Shown: positions 48,824 to 58,018 of the stretch, one piece after another
Layout of the letters: each line of letters begins with the position of its first letter
Numbering within the stretch: the first letter of the stretch is position 1
Assembly (NCBI GenBank): GCA_035479375.1
Contig: DATIIT010000001.1
Location: 1 to 64,000 of the forward strand
DNA: 64,000 nucleotides
From: PMNU01 sp035479375
Lineage (GTDB): Bacteria; Patescibacteriota; Saccharimonadia; Saccharimonadales; UBA4665
Direction: 5' to 3'
Program-made: the position numbers and the translations under genes
The notes under the pieces: generated by a model
Databases searched by the model: none
Told to the model about the DNA's origin: nothing
Seen by the model: only the letters and a program-made list of their open reading frames with translations

Positions 48824-51177
48824 TGCCAGCCGGCCACCTCGGGCATGTCCACGCCATGCTGTTGGATGTATGCGGCGTGCGCGATGAGCTTCTCCTGCAT
48901 GAGCTCTTTGAGCTTCTGGGCGTCCCCGCCGCTAATGCCCGCCCGCTCGATGGTGTCGATCACCAGGTGGAAGCGGTCCATGTCGTTGCGCACGGTCATA
49001 TCAAAGGCGGTAGTAATCGTGCCCTCCTCTTTGTAGCCACGCACGTGCAGGTTGCGGTTTGCCCGGCGGTACGTCAGGCGGTGCACCACCCACGGGTAGC
49101 CGTGGAAGGCGAAGATGATCTCTTTATCCTTGGTGAAGAGGTCGTCGTATTCGGCGTCGCTGAGGCCGTGCGGGTGCTCGGTATCTGGCTGTAGGCGCAT
49201 TAGGTCAACCACGTTCACCACCCGGACTTTTACCTGCGGCAGGTGTTCCCGCAGGATAGACACGGCCGCCAGCGTCTCCAGTGTGGGCACGTCGCCGGCG
49301 CAGGCCATGACCACGTCTGGCTCGCTGCCCTCGTCGTTGGAGGCCCACTCCCACACCCCGGCGCCTTTGGTGCAGTGCTCAACTGCCTCGTCCATGGTGA
49401 GCCACTGCGGGCTGTCGTGCTTGCCGGTGATGGTCAGGTTTATGTAATTGCGGCTCTTGAGGCAATGGTCCATGGTGGACAGCAAGGTGTTGGCATCTGG
49501 CGGCAAATAAATACGCACCACCGAGGCCTTTTTGTTTAGCAAATGGTCGATAAACCCCGGATCCTGGTGGGTAAAGCCGTTGTGGTCCTGCCGCCAAACG
49601 TGCGACGTTAACAGATAGTTCAGCGAGGCGATCTGGTGCCGCCACGGCAGCTCGTTAGACATTTTGATCCATTTGGCGTGCTGGTTGACCATGGAGTCAA
49701 CGATGCGGATAAACGCCTCGTAACTGTGGAAAATGCCGTGCCGCCCGGTGAGCAAGTAGCCTTCCAGCCAGCCCTCGGCCTGGTGCTCACTGAGCATGGA
49801 GTCTAGCACCAAGCCTTCGGTGGCCAGGAACTCGTCTGTGGGCTTGGTGCGGGCCGACCACTGGCGGTTGGTGGCCTCAAAGACTGCTTCCAGGCGGTTG
49901 GACACCAGCTCGTCCGGGCCAAATAGGCGGAAGTTGTGGTGGGCTTGGTTTTGGCGTATGACGTCGCGCAGGTACGGGCCAAGGGCGTGGAGGTTGCCCT
50001 CGTTGCTGACGCTGCGGTGCTGGATGGGGACGGCGTAGTTGCGGAAATCTGGCAAGTCAAGCTCGCGCAGGAAGCTGCCGCCGTTGGCGTGCGGGTTGGC
50101 GCCCATGCGGTGCTGGCCATCTGGGGCAAGTGCGGCAATTTCCGGCAATAGCGCGCCGTCTGGGCTAAATAGCTCATCCGGCCGGTAGCTGCGCAGCCAC
50201 TTTTCCAGCACGGCGACATTCTGCGGATGGTCGGCGTCCACGGCCAGCGGCACCTGGTGCGAGCGGAAATTGTTCTCTATCCGCTTGCCGTCCACCACCT
50301 TGGGGCCAGTCCAACCTTTGGGGGATTGCAGCACCACCATTGGCCAGCGCGGCCGGGTGGTGTCGCCGTTCTCGCGGGCGCCCCGCTGGATGCGCTGGAT
50401 CTCTGCCACAGCTTCGTCGAGCCGCGCGGCCATGAGCTGGTGCATCTGCATAGGGTCGTCGCCTTCCACAAAATACGGCGCCCAGCCGTAGCCGCGCAGC
50501 AGCTGCTCCAGTTCGTCATGCTCGATGCGCGCCAGGATGGTAGGGTTGCTTATCTTGTACCCGTTTAAGTGCAGGATGGGCAGCACCGCGCCGTCGGTCT
50601 TGGCGTTGATAAACTTGTTGGAGTGCCAGGCCGTGGCCAGCGGCCCGGTCTCTGCCTCGCCATCACCCACGATGCAGGCGGCGATGAGCCCGGGATTGTC
50701 TAGCACCGCGCCAAAGGCGTGGCTCAGCGAGTAGCCCAGCTCGCCCCCTTCGTGTATGGAGCCCGGCACCTGCGGCGACACGTGGCTGGACAGCCCGCCC
50801 GGGAACGAAAACATTTGGAATAGCTTGCGCAGGCCGGCCTCGTCTTGGGTGACGTCGGGGTAGTACTCGCTAAAAGTGCCTTCCAGGTACACGTTGCCCA
50901 CCAGCGCCGGGCCGCCGTGGCCCGGGCCAGACAAATACACCATGTTAAGGCCGTATTTTTTGATTACCCGGTTGAGGTGCACATATATAAAGTTCTGCCC
51001 CGGTGTTGTCCCCCAGTGCCCCAGCAACAGCTTTTTGACGTGCGTAAGCTGCAGCGGCTCCTTAAGCAGCGGGTTGTCGCATAAATAAATCTGCCCCACA
51101 GATAGGTAGTTGGCCGCCCGCCAATAGGCGTCTATTGCTTGCAGCGTTTGCGCGTCGAGTGGATCTGCCTGGGCCAT
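48805..51177 (-). CDS. xfp: Phosphoketolase
   Basis: 790 residues, normal length. Splits xylulose-5-phosphate or fructose-6-phosphate with phosphate to acetyl phosphate and an aldose phosphate, using thiamine diphosphate. Typical motifs: GPGHGGPALVGN, the cofactor-binding GDGEAETGPLATAWHSNKF and GGELGYSLSHAFG. AAAGGA precedes the ATG. It follows ackA after nine bases, so acetyl phosphate made here would yield ATP by AckA. Confidence 0.97.
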   Translation of the reverse strand: MAQADPLDAQTLQAIDAYWRAANYLSVGQIYLCDNPLLKEPLQLTHVKKLLLGHWGTTPGQNFIYVHLNRVIKKYGLNMVYLSGPGHGGPALVGNVYLEGTFSEYYPDVTQDEAGLRKLFQMFSFPGGLSSHVSPQVPGSIHEGGELGYSLSHAFGAVLDNPGLIAACIVGDGEAETGPLATAWHSNKFINAKTDGAVLPILHLNGYKISNPTILARIEHDELEQLLRGYGWAPYFVEGDDPMQMHQLMAARLDEAVAEIQRIQRGARENGDTTRPRWPMVVLQSPKGWTGPKVVDGKRIENNFRSHQVPLAVDADHPQNVAVLEKWLRSYRPDELFSPDGALLPEIAALAPDGQHRMGANPHANGGSFLRELDLPDFRNYAVPIQHRSVSNEGNLHALGPYLRDVIRQNQAHHNFRLFGPDELVSNRLEAVFEATNRQWSARTKPTDEFLATEGLVLDSMLSEHQAEGWLEGYLLTGRHGIFHSYEAFIRIVDSMVNQHAKWIKMSNELPWRHQIASLNYLLTSHVWRQDHNGFTHQDPGFIDHLLNKKASVVRIYLPPDANTLLSTMDHCLKSRNYINLTITGKHDSPQWLTMDEAVEHCTKGAGVWEWASNDEGSEPDVVMACAGDVPTLETLAAVSILREHLPQVKVRVVNVVDLMRLQPDTEHPHGLSDAEYDDLFTKDKEIIFAFHGYPWVVHRLTYRRANRNLHVRGYKEEGTITTAFDMTVRNDMDRFHLVIDTIERAGISGGDAQKLKELMQEKLIAHAAYIQQHGVDMPEVAGWQWDGRS

Positions 51178-51186
51178 TGTGTTCCT

Positions 51187-52383
51187 TTACTTATTATCCT
51201 TGCTAATATACCGGCGCACTTCGGCGGCGATGGTCACTGCTTCGTCGGTATGGATAACGTGCACGCCCACCAGGCCGCCGTCGGCCGAAATAAGGCGTGC
51301 CCCGTCCTGGTTGCGCGCGGCATCGATGGTAATGCCCAAAAACTCCAGCCCGCTGCATATCCGCGCCCGGATTTTGGGCGCGTTTTCGCCCATGCCGCCG
51401 GTAAATACCAGGGTGTTGAGGCCGCCGAGCGCCGCGGCGAACCCGCCAATGGCCTTCTTGGCCTGGTAGCAAAAGAGGTCGACGGCGTCTTTGGCGTGGG
51501 CGTCGGCGGCCTCCGTTTCCAGCAAGGTTTTCATGTCTGCGGTGGTGCCGGAAACGCCTAGCAAGCCGGACTCAAAATTGGCCATGTGGTTGAAGCGCGC
51601 GGCGTCGTAGCCCTCGGTTTGGGCCAGGTAGAGCGCCAAGCCCGGGTCGAGGTCGCCAGACCGCGTGGCCATGGGGATGCCCGAGGCCGGCGTCATGCCC
51701 ATAGTGGTGTCCACGGACGCGCCATTTTCCAGCGCGGCCAGGCTCGCCCCACTCCCCAAATGGGCGATGATGACTTTGCCATTGGCTGCGGCCTCACCCT
51801 CCACGCGCCGCAACTCGTCCACAATATACGCGTAGGACAGGCCGTGGAAACCGTAGCGGCGCACGCCTTTGGCCGCAAAATGGCGCGGGATAGGCAAAAG
51901 CTGCGCGCGCCTGGGGAGGCCATGGTGGAAGGCCGTATCAAAGCAGAGCACCTGGCGCACTCCCGGCATGGCAGCGGTGCAGACCTCAACCAGCCGCAGC
52001 TCGGCCGGCAAATGCGCCGGGTCAAAGGCGGCAAACCGCTGTAAATTTGCCGTGGCCGTACTGCTTGCGTCCTGCGTCTGGTAGTAATCTGGCCCGCCGT
52101 GCACAATCCGGTGGCCGGCGGCAATAACATGTGGGAGCGCGGCCTGCACCTCTGGCAGATCCAGCAGCAACCGAGCGGCCTCCATATGGCTGGTGGCGGC
52201 CGCAGGCTGGGGTGCGCCGCCCGCTAGCACTAACTCCGCATTTGGCGGCGAGCCAATCCCCTGGATGGCCGCCTCAAACACCTTCCGGCCGTCGCCAGAC
52301 GCAGAAAACACACCCAATTTTATGCTGGATGAGCCGGCATTAACCGTCAGTATATATCCGTCGCTGCTGTCTGCTGTTTCCAT
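51187..52383 (-). CDS. ackA: Acetate kinase
   Basis: 398 residues. Converts acetyl phosphate and ADP to acetate and ATP. The phosphate motif TVNAGSSSIKLGVF and the region RYGFHGLSY (signature 2) are present. It begins 14 bases after GATAAT (52397-52402, extended TGC, minus strand) and heads the ackA-xfp operon. A CRP-type palindrome lies about 62 bases upstream of the predicted RNA start. Confidence 0.97.
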   Translation of the reverse strand: METADSSDGYILTVNAGSSSIKLGVFSASGDGRKVFEAAIQGIGSPPNAELVLAGGAPQPAAATSHMEAARLLLDLPEVQAALPHVIAAGHRIVHGGPDYYQTQDASSTATANLQRFAAFDPAHLPAELRLVEVCTAAMPGVRQVLCFDTAFHHGLPRRAQLLPIPRHFAAKGVRRYGFHGLSYAYIVDELRRVEGEAAANGKVIIAHLGSGASLAALENGASVDTTMGMTPASGIPMATRSGDLDPGLALYLAQTEGYDAARFNHMANFESGLLGVSGTTADMKTLLETEAADAHAKDAVDLFCYQAKKAIGGFAAALGGLNTLVFTGGMGENAPKIRARICSGLEFLGITIDAARNQDGARLISADGGLVGVHVIHTDEAVTIAAEVRRYISKDNK

Positions 52384-52443
52384 ATAGCTTATGTTTATTA
52401 TCGCACCCTACCGCCCAGCATCCAATGCCTGATGGCATTAGCG

Positions 52444-52461
52444 CTGTGACCGCGGTCACAG
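52444..52461. promoter_or_regulatory. CRP/FNR-type operator between ackA and the VKOR gene
   Basis: CTGTGACCGCGGTCACAG is a perfect 18-bp palindrome holding the consensus TGTGA-N6-TCACA. Its centre (52452.5) is about 41.5 bases before the predicted VKOR start (-10 TACATT at 52482-52487, start near 52494) and about 62 bases before the predicted ackA start (near 52390). These are the classical class II and class I CRP positions. A crp/fnr-type gene lies at 53070-53726. Confidence 0.8.
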
Positions 52462-52481
52462 CCACGGCACAAGCCCGCCGC

Positions 52482-52487
52482 TACATT
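52482..52487 (+). promoter_or_regulatory. -10 of the VKOR promoter (activator-dependent)
   Basis: TACATT followed by AGGAGGAAA before the GTG at 52507. No -35 match is present 17 bases upstream; that region lies at the edge of the CRP-type palindrome, as expected for an activator-dependent promoter. Confidence 0.55.
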
Positions 52488-52506
52488 TACGGTAGGAGGA
52501 AATAGA

Positions 52507-53073
52507 GTGAATAAACGCATAGCATACGGAGTAATGGCCACTGGTGGCGCTGTGGGGTTGGGCGCCGCCTTCTTGCAGATGCTGGAAAAGATACAGCTCC
52601 TCAAGCACATGGATAAGGCGCTGGCCTGCGACCTTAACAGTGTGTTTAGCTGCTCCAACGTGCTCAACGCTTGGCAAAGCTCGGTGTTTGGGTTCCCCAA
52701 CTCACTCATGTGCATGGTGTTCTTTACGGTGTTTGTGGTGGCTGGGCTCGCCGGGTTGGCTGCTGGCAGTGTGCCGCTGCCCCGTGCTTTCCGGCTTGGC
52801 GTGCACGCGCTGGCGCTGTTTGTGCTTGGCTTTGCGCTGTGGTTTTTGTGGCAGAGTATTTACGTGATTGGCTCGCTGTGCATCTTGTGTATCTTCTGTT
52901 TCAGCGGGCTGCTGTTGGTGAACTGGGCGTGGCTGCGGGCAAATGCCGATATCTTGCCCGGCGCCCGCTTGCGGGCACATGTTGCGCGCCTCATCCGCAG
53001 CGGCGCGGATACCTTTGCCTGGCTGCTGCTGGCGGCGCTGGTCGCCTTTGCCATGCTGCTGCGTTTTTCTTAA
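52507..53073 (+). CDS. Vitamin K epoxide reductase-family protein
   Basis: 188 residues with four or five spans, starting at GTG with AGGAGG eight bases upstream. The conserved loop Cys pair (C41, C49 in CDLNSVFSC) and the membrane CXXC (C125, C128 in SLCILC) are intact, with the Ser/Asn site after it. Bacterial VKOR re-oxidises a thioredoxin-like partner using quinone and so drives disulfide formation outside the cell. No Trx partner is fused or adjacent. The Cys-containing surface proteins at 13-17 kb are possible clients. Confidence 0.88.
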   Translation: MNKRIAYGVMATGGAVGLGAAFLQMLEKIQLLKHMDKALACDLNSVFSCSNVLNAWQSSVFGFPNSLMCMVFFTVFVVAGLAGLAAGSVPLPRAFRLGVHALALFVLGFALWFLWQSIYVIGSLCILCIFCFSGLLLVNWAWLRANADILPGARLRAHVARLIRSGADTFAWLLLAALVAFAMLLRFS

Positions 53074-53726
53074 ACGGTGTCGCCCAAAAGCGCGTCGAGC
53101 GCCTTAACGTCTGGGATGGCTATGCCGCTGCGGCCCAGGGTGAGCAGCCCGGTGCCTTTAAGCTCCTGCATATTGCGGTTAACAGTCTCACGGGCAAGCC
53201 CGGATAGCCGCGCCAGGTCGCCCTCATTGAGCGCCACAAGCAGCGAGCCATTGGCCTGCGGCTCGCCAAAGCGGTAGGCCGCGTTGAGCACCTCAAACAG
53301 CAGCCGGTGCTTGGCGCCACCGCCCATGAGGTGCGCCATACGGCGCAGTACGCCGTCCACGCCGCGGTAGACGCGTTTGAGCAAATCCAGCGCCACGTCC
53401 GGGTTGTCCTGCACAAATTGCACCGCGTCCGCCACCGGCGCCACCCGGGCGGCCGTCTTCAGGCTGGCCTCGTAAAAATAGGCGTTGGGCACATTGTTGA
53501 GCGCGGCAGACATCGGGAAAAAGGCGCCCGGCTTAAAGACGTTCACCACCACCTCGTTGCCGGCGGGCGTGACGTCGTACTGGCTCACGCGGCCGTCCAC
53601 CAAATAAAAGACGCCGGGCAGCGCCTCGTCCGGCCGCAGCAGCAGCTGGCGCTTATCAAACTCGCGCAGCGGATAGGCGGCGAAAAAGTCTGCGATTTTT
53701 TGGGGGATGGCGGGGGCTGCGTCCAT
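53070..53726 (-). CDS. Crp/Fnr-family transcription regulator
   Basis: 218 residues: an N-terminal cyclic-nucleotide-binding-type beta-roll (GVFYLVDGRVSQYDV, PGAFFPMSAALN), a dimer helix and a winged helix at about 150-205 (GDLARLSGLARETVNRNMQEL). No FNR Cys cluster is visible, and no adenylate cyclase gene occurs in the window, so the effector is unknown. It converges on the VKOR gene (stops overlap by 4 bases). TATTAT ends six bases before the ATG. The nearby palindrome suggests it controls the VKOR and ackA-xfp genes. Confidence 0.88.
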   Translation of the reverse strand: MDAAPAIPQKIADFFAAYPLREFDKRQLLLRPDEALPGVFYLVDGRVSQYDVTPAGNEVVVNVFKPGAFFPMSAALNNVPNAYFYEASLKTAARVAPVADAVQFVQDNPDVALDLLKRVYRGVDGVLRRMAHLMGGGAKHRLLFEVLNAAYRFGEPQANGSLLVALNEGDLARLSGLARETVNRNMQELKGTGLLTLGRSGIAIPDVKALDALLGDTV

Positions 53727-53746
53727 ACCCCTATAATACTCTAGCG

Positions 53747-54349
53747 CTACAGGAGCGAGCCAATCTTCACGTCGCCTGCCCGCCGGTAATTGGCCAGGAT
53801 GACGCCGCTGGCCAGCGTCTGGGAGTCCAGGAGCTCGAAAGCTGCCGGGATTGTGCCCTCGGCAAACAGGCGCTTGCCGCTGCCCAAGGTAACGGGGAAA
53901 ATCCGGAGCCGCAACTCGTCCACCAAGTCATTTTTTAGCAAGGTCTGCAGGAGTTTGGCACTGCCGTGCACCTGGAGCGGCGCCCCATCCCCTTGCTTGA
54001 GGGCTGTGAGCTGGGCAACGACATCGCCCTGGATAAGCGCTGATTCTTTCCAGCCCAGGTCCACCCCGCCGTCGGACACCACATATTTTTTGGCCTTGTT
54101 GAACGGGCCGGCAATTGGGCCGGTTTGCTGCGGCCAGTAGGCGGCGAAGATCTCGTATGTCTTGCGCCCCAGCAGGAGGTCGAACGGCTCTGCCAATTCC
54201 TTGGCAACGATGCCCACAAACGACTCATCCGCAAATGGCGCCGTCCAGCCACCATAGCGGAAGCCGCCAGATGTGTCCTCTCCGGGCGCGCCAGGCGCCT
54301 GCATGACTCCGTCTAGGCTTACCATGGCGAACGCGGTTATTTTTCTCAT
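53747..54349 (-). CDS. RibD C-terminal / dihydrofolate reductase-like protein
   Basis: 200 residues. Begins MRKITAFAMVSLDGVMQAPG and has DLLLGRKTYEIFAAYWP and LLKNDLVDELRLRIFPVTLGSGKRLF, abbreviated to the strand motifs typical of the RibD_C (YwjB/YyaP) family of putative NADPH-dependent reductases. The substrate is unknown; it is not a classical DHFR. TATGAT (54356-54361, minus) ends six bases before the ATG. Confidence 0.85.
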   Translation of the reverse strand: MRKITAFAMVSLDGVMQAPGAPGEDTSGGFRYGGWTAPFADESFVGIVAKELAEPFDLLLGRKTYEIFAAYWPQQTGPIAGPFNKAKKYVVSDGGVDLGWKESALIQGDVVAQLTALKQGDGAPLQVHGSAKLLQTLLKNDLVDELRLRIFPVTLGSGKRLFAEGTIPAAFELLDSQTLASGVILANYRRAGDVKIGSLL

Positions 54350-54396
54350 AGTTTTATCATAGCAGCCGTTGGGTGCACCGGTGCGGTAAAATTGCG

Positions 54397-54900
54397 CTAT
54401 CTGGGCAACAACGCACCCGGGACAAGCTGGTGCAAGAGGGCAATGCGTGTGGCGTGGACCACGTCAAGGACACCGGTGCTCAGCGCTGTTTCGCCAATAA
54501 TCCTCGAGCCGGCCTCCCTGCTAAATCCACCCAGAAAAAGCTCCTCTGGGACGGCCGACATGAGGTATACGTCGCTGACATACCAATCGGCAACAAGCAT
54601 GCCTTCCCAGCCCGCGGGGCACAGCGTGGCCTCCGGGTCGCGTTCCCATATGGCTTGGGTGGACGTCACCCGCGAAAGGTCAAGGCCTACCAGCGGCATT
54701 GCGCCGGTTACTGGATCAATGTCTGCAGGCGGCAATACTAGGGTCGACGCCCTGTTGTAGCGTTGATAGCGGTCAGAAAAGGCCATCCCCTTCTCCATAA
54801 TGAGCTGCGCCGCCAAGACGGTGTCGGGTGATTCGGGGTGGCGCTCGGCGGCAGCTTCGGCTTGGGCCCGGACATTCCCGTAGAAATGGTGAAGTTTCAT
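54397..54900 (-). CDS. Hypothetical protein
   Basis: 167 residues, soluble, no recognised domain. N-terminal helix MKLHHFYGNVRAQAEAAAERH, abbreviated, then mixed alpha/beta. TATAAT ends nine bases before the ATG, so it is nearly leaderless. It lies alone between small enzyme genes on the same strand. Confidence 0.5.
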   Translation of the reverse strand: MKLHHFYGNVRAQAEAAAERHPESPDTVLAAQLIMEKGMAFSDRYQRYNRASTLVLPPADIDPVTGAMPLVGLDLSRVTSTQAIWERDPEATLCPAGWEGMLVADWYVSDVYLMSAVPEELFLGGFSREAGSRIIGETALSTGVLDVVHATRIALLHQLVPGALLPR

Positions 54901-54967
54901 GATTAAGTTATTATACTATATAATATGATATGGTGCAATCAGCGCAGACAGACGGCGCCTGCAGTTC

Positions 54968-55336
54968 TTACCGCACCATCCGCCACTGCCGGAAATACGT
55001 GCAAAGCCCTTGCCCGTTTATCCTAAACATCGTGGCGGCGTCAATGTCCTGCTCTTCGCCGGAAGGGACCATGGTGCGCGTCACCTTGACGTGCGCGAGC
55101 ACGGCGTCGCCATCTGCCATGAAGATTTCGTGCCAAAAGGTGACGTCTTTTTGGTTGGTGCGCACAACTTGCCAGAGCTCGTTGACTTCGTCCCACGACT
55201 TTTTCGGCTCGTTGAAGGTGGATTCGTAATACGTCAGGCCATCCGGGCTCATGAGCTTCATGACGGCGTCGGGGTCGAGCGCCGCCCAGGCCAGTCCGTA
55301 CGTAGTAAGCCAGGCGTCAAGTTCTGCTTTGGTCAT
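54968..55336 (-). CDS. SnoaL-like / NTF2-fold protein
   Basis: 122 residues. Cone-shaped NTF2 fold with pattern WLTTYGLAWAALDPDAVMKLMSPDG at the start and HVKVTRTMVP in the core, as in SnoaL-like polyketide cyclases and steroid isomerases. The substrate cannot be predicted. Its start overlaps the HAD hydrolase stop by 4 bases (coupled). Confidence 0.75.
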   Translation of the reverse strand: MTKAELDAWLTTYGLAWAALDPDAVMKLMSPDGLTYYESTFNEPKKSWDEVNELWQVVRTNQKDVTFWHEIFMADGDAVLAHVKVTRTMVPSGEEQDIDAATMFRINGQGLCTYFRQWRMVR

Positions 55337-55917
55337 GTGTCTCCTCCTGTAACTTTTTCAAAATCTTTCATAAAAGTGGGCGTATCGGTAAATACAAGGC
55401 TACGGATGCCGAGCGCCGCGGCCGCGTCCACGTTCGCCTGCCGGTCGTCAACAAAAATGGCTTCGGAGGGCTGGACGCCCAGCTTCTCCAACGCCTGCAC
55501 ATATATTTTAGCGTCGGGTTTTACCACGCCCAAATCGCCAGACAGGATAATTGCTTCAAAGAGGTGCCGCAGCCCGTGGTCATTTATAACTTGCAGCGTC
55601 CACTCGTGGCTGCCGTTAGACAAGCAAGCTACCCTCAGGCCGGTTTTCTTCAGGTTGGCGGTATAATTTACGAGCGCCGTGTCTATGGCCGCCTCCGCCT
55701 CAATGCCCGGCACAACCTCTGCCACCGGTATGCCGGTCAATTTCGAGATTTCCTGGTTGAAACCGCTCCTAGATAGTTGGCCCAAATCGCTCCGCGTGCA
55801 AAGCGCCTGGAACGCGGACAGCTTAGCCTGGTAATCCGGCACGGCTTTTTTAAACCAATTTGTGGCGATGGGCGCGCAGAATACGCCGAAAAAGTCGAAG
55901 ATCACCACTTTATACAT
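55333..55917 (-). CDS. HAD-superfamily hydrolase
   Basis: 194 residues. Motif I is VVIFDFFGV (nucleophile Asp), motif II CLSNGS, motif III Lys in VVKPDAK, motif IV AIFVDDRQAN. Cap insertion of the helical C1 type. It resembles YihX-like sugar or nucleotide phosphatases; substrate unknown. It is translated with the SnoaL-like protein. Confidence 0.88.
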   Translation of the reverse strand: MYKVVIFDFFGVFCAPIATNWFKKAVPDYQAKLSAFQALCTRSDLGQLSRSGFNQEISKLTGIPVAEVVPGIEAEAAIDTALVNYTANLKKTGLRVACLSNGSHEWTLQVINDHGLRHLFEAIILSGDLGVVKPDAKIYVQALEKLGVQPSEAIFVDDRQANVDAAAALGIRSLVFTDTPTFMKDFEKVTGGDT

Positions 55918-55956
55918 GCCATTACTATAGCAAAAGAGGCGTCTCTTGGCTGGGAG

Positions 55957-56931
55957 TTACGCAACGAACACGCTTAGCTCATCCCAAACCGCATCAGCAA
56001 TTTCAATTTCGCCGCTCTCTTCTGCTTGTTTGGCAAGGTTGTCGCCGCGCTCGCCGGGCAACAGGACTTTCTGGCCTGGCATTTGCTTGGCCGATTTAAC
56101 GTGTTCCACCAATTCAGTAACGCGCTGCGTGTATGCTTCTTTGCCGGCAAATAGGCCTGGGTCTATGGCGAATACAACAGTGCCCCAGCCGTCCTCTTCG
56201 TGCGCACCTGCGATCCCCGCCAGTACAAACGGGCTGGCGAGCATTTGTACCAAAAGCGCCAGGCCAAAACCCTTGTGGCCGGCAAAAGTAGCAACTGAGC
56301 CATCCAGTACGGCAGCGGGGTCGGTGCTGGGGTTGCCATTATTGTCGTAGCCGGTGCCGGCGGGCAATTCCTCGCCCTTCAACTTGGCCTCGATGACACC
56401 AAACCGGGCCATGGCCGCGGTTGCAATGTCAAAAACGACCACCCCGTCTTTGTACGGAAAAGCGTACGCAAGTGGGTTGGTGCCAAGCTTGGGCTCCGCA
56501 GAGCCGCTGGGCGCGACAATGGAGGCGGTACTGCCGGCGCAAACAAGGCCAATGTAGCCCTTTTCTGCAACCCGCCGGGCGTAATAACCAATCGCGCCAG
56601 ACGACGAAAATGTATGGTTCACGCCAACCACGCCAACGCCATGTTCCGCGCCAAGACCGACCGCCATGTCGGCAGCCTTTACGCTCGCAACCATGGAGTG
56701 GCCGCCAGAAAGCAGTGCGCCGCACTTATTTTCTTTGGCAATTTTAAGCTCCTTGACCTCGCTGGCCTTGGGCACGCCACCGGTGGCAATTTTAGTAACA
56801 CCTTGGTTGTTGCCGCGCAATTGGGCATACAGCAGCACGTTGGCAATAATTGTGGCGTCTTCATCTTTGTAGCCGAGTTTGGCTACTCCGGCTAGGACTT
56901 TCTCGCGCAGCTCAGACACTTTAACTTTCAT
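55957..56931 (-). CDS. Malate/L-lactate dehydrogenase family protein (Ldh_2)
   Basis: 324 residues. The Ldh_2 fold with NAD(P) binding is read from GGHSMVASVKAADMAV, the HTFSSSGAIGYY region and KLGTNPLAYAFPYKDG, each typical of YlbC/MdhA-type enzymes rather than of classical LDH. It would reduce a 2-oxo acid and could close the redox balance in fermentation with xfp and ackA. A poor ribosome site (AGGAGTTGC) precedes the ATG. Confidence 0.88.
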   Translation of the reverse strand: MKVKVSELREKVLAGVAKLGYKDEDATIIANVLLYAQLRGNNQGVTKIATGGVPKASEVKELKIAKENKCGALLSGGHSMVASVKAADMAVGLGAEHGVGVVGVNHTFSSSGAIGYYARRVAEKGYIGLVCAGSTASIVAPSGSAEPKLGTNPLAYAFPYKDGVVVFDIATAAMARFGVIEAKLKGEELPAGTGYDNNGNPSTDPAAVLDGSVATFAGHKGFGLALLVQMLASPFVLAGIAGAHEEDGWGTVVFAIDPGLFAGKEAYTQRVTELVEHVKSAKQMPGQKVLLPGERGDNLAKQAEESGEIEIADAVWDELSVFVA

Positions 56932-57044
56932 GCAACTCCTTTATACTCTCCGCCCTAATCATAGCGCATTTCCCTGATCTCTGGCGCTGCGATTATGCAA
57001 AACGCCGTACACATGTTACTATACGCAAAACTTCAGAGGCCGCC

Positions 57045-57992
57045 GTGAGCACAGAACAAGGGAGATCCAGGCTTCCGCCCCAAAACCTCGGCGCTGTAGA
57101 GCGCTTTGTTGCCCAGAGCCTCGGCTCTGGCGATTTTGCGTTGGAACCGTTTGCGTCCCTTGGCTACCAAACAACCGTCTACGCCTGCGAGACAGCAACG
57201 GGCGAGTACATCGTGCGCCATGGCCACAGCGCAACAAACATGGCTAAAGACCGTTACGCCGCGGAGCATTTTGCGCGGCCAGACTTACCCATACCCCGGG
57301 TGGTTGCCGTTGGCCGCCTGGCGGATAAAACATCGCTCTGCCTCAGCGAGCGCGCCCCGGGCGGTGTGGCAGACGCGGCCAGCCTCGCCACCACCGGCAC
57401 CGGGCTCAACCGCCAGTTCAATGAAGTCTTGCAAGCCATTCACACAACCGACGTAAGCGGCAGCCGCGGCTACGCCTACGCAAAGGGTAATGGCCAGGGC
57501 GCGCTCCCCAGTTGGCTGCAAGCGCTTGGGTTGCGCAACGCGGGCTACCGGTATTGGGCGCGGCTCGCCGGCAACGCGGCAACGTTGGATCAAAACGAAT
57601 TTAAAGAAATTGCGGCGCTACAGCGCAACCTCGGCGGTTTTGCCCTCACCACCGAGGAGCGACGGCTCTGCCACGGCGACCCTAAAGACAGCAACCTCAT
57701 TGCCGCCCCGGACCGCCTTACCGTCATCGACTGGTCCCGCTTTGAGTACGGCGACCCAGCCTACGATCTAGGGATATTACACGTCCGCCACCCCGGCGCC
57801 GTCGACCCAGCCGCCCACGCCGAAGCAATAGGCCTCACCGACACACATTTAACGGAACGCACCCTGTACTACGCGCTTGGCGAATGCCTGGTAGCCATGG
57901 GCTATTTTGGCCAAGAAGGCCTGGAGACCGAGGTTGCGGCCACCCAAGAACGACTAGTTGCCATTGCGCATGAAGCGTCGTCTATTGGTTAA
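57045..57992 (+). CDS. Aminoglycoside phosphotransferase-like kinase
   Basis: 315 residues from a GTG at 57045 with GAGG 9 bases upstream. Kinase fold: the catalytic loop LCHGDPKDSNLI (HGD-x-N in the APH family) and the metal motif VIDWSRFEYGDPAYDL are clear. Substrate unknown; these kinases act on small molecules such as choline, homoserine, antibiotics or sugars. No resistance context is seen. Confidence 0.85.
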   Translation: MSTEQGRSRLPPQNLGAVERFVAQSLGSGDFALEPFASLGYQTTVYACETATGEYIVRHGHSATNMAKDRYAAEHFARPDLPIPRVVAVGRLADKTSLCLSERAPGGVADAASLATTGTGLNRQFNEVLQAIHTTDVSGSRGYAYAKGNGQGALPSWLQALGLRNAGYRYWARLAGNAATLDQNEFKEIAALQRNLGGFALTTEERRLCHGDPKDSNLIAAPDRLTVIDWSRFEYGDPAYDLGILHVRHPGAVDPAAHAEAIGLTDTHLTERTLYYALGECLVAMGYFGQEGLETEVAATQERLVAIAHEASSIG

Positions 57993-58018
57993 TGGCAGAA
58001 GGGTATCAGGCGTGGGCG

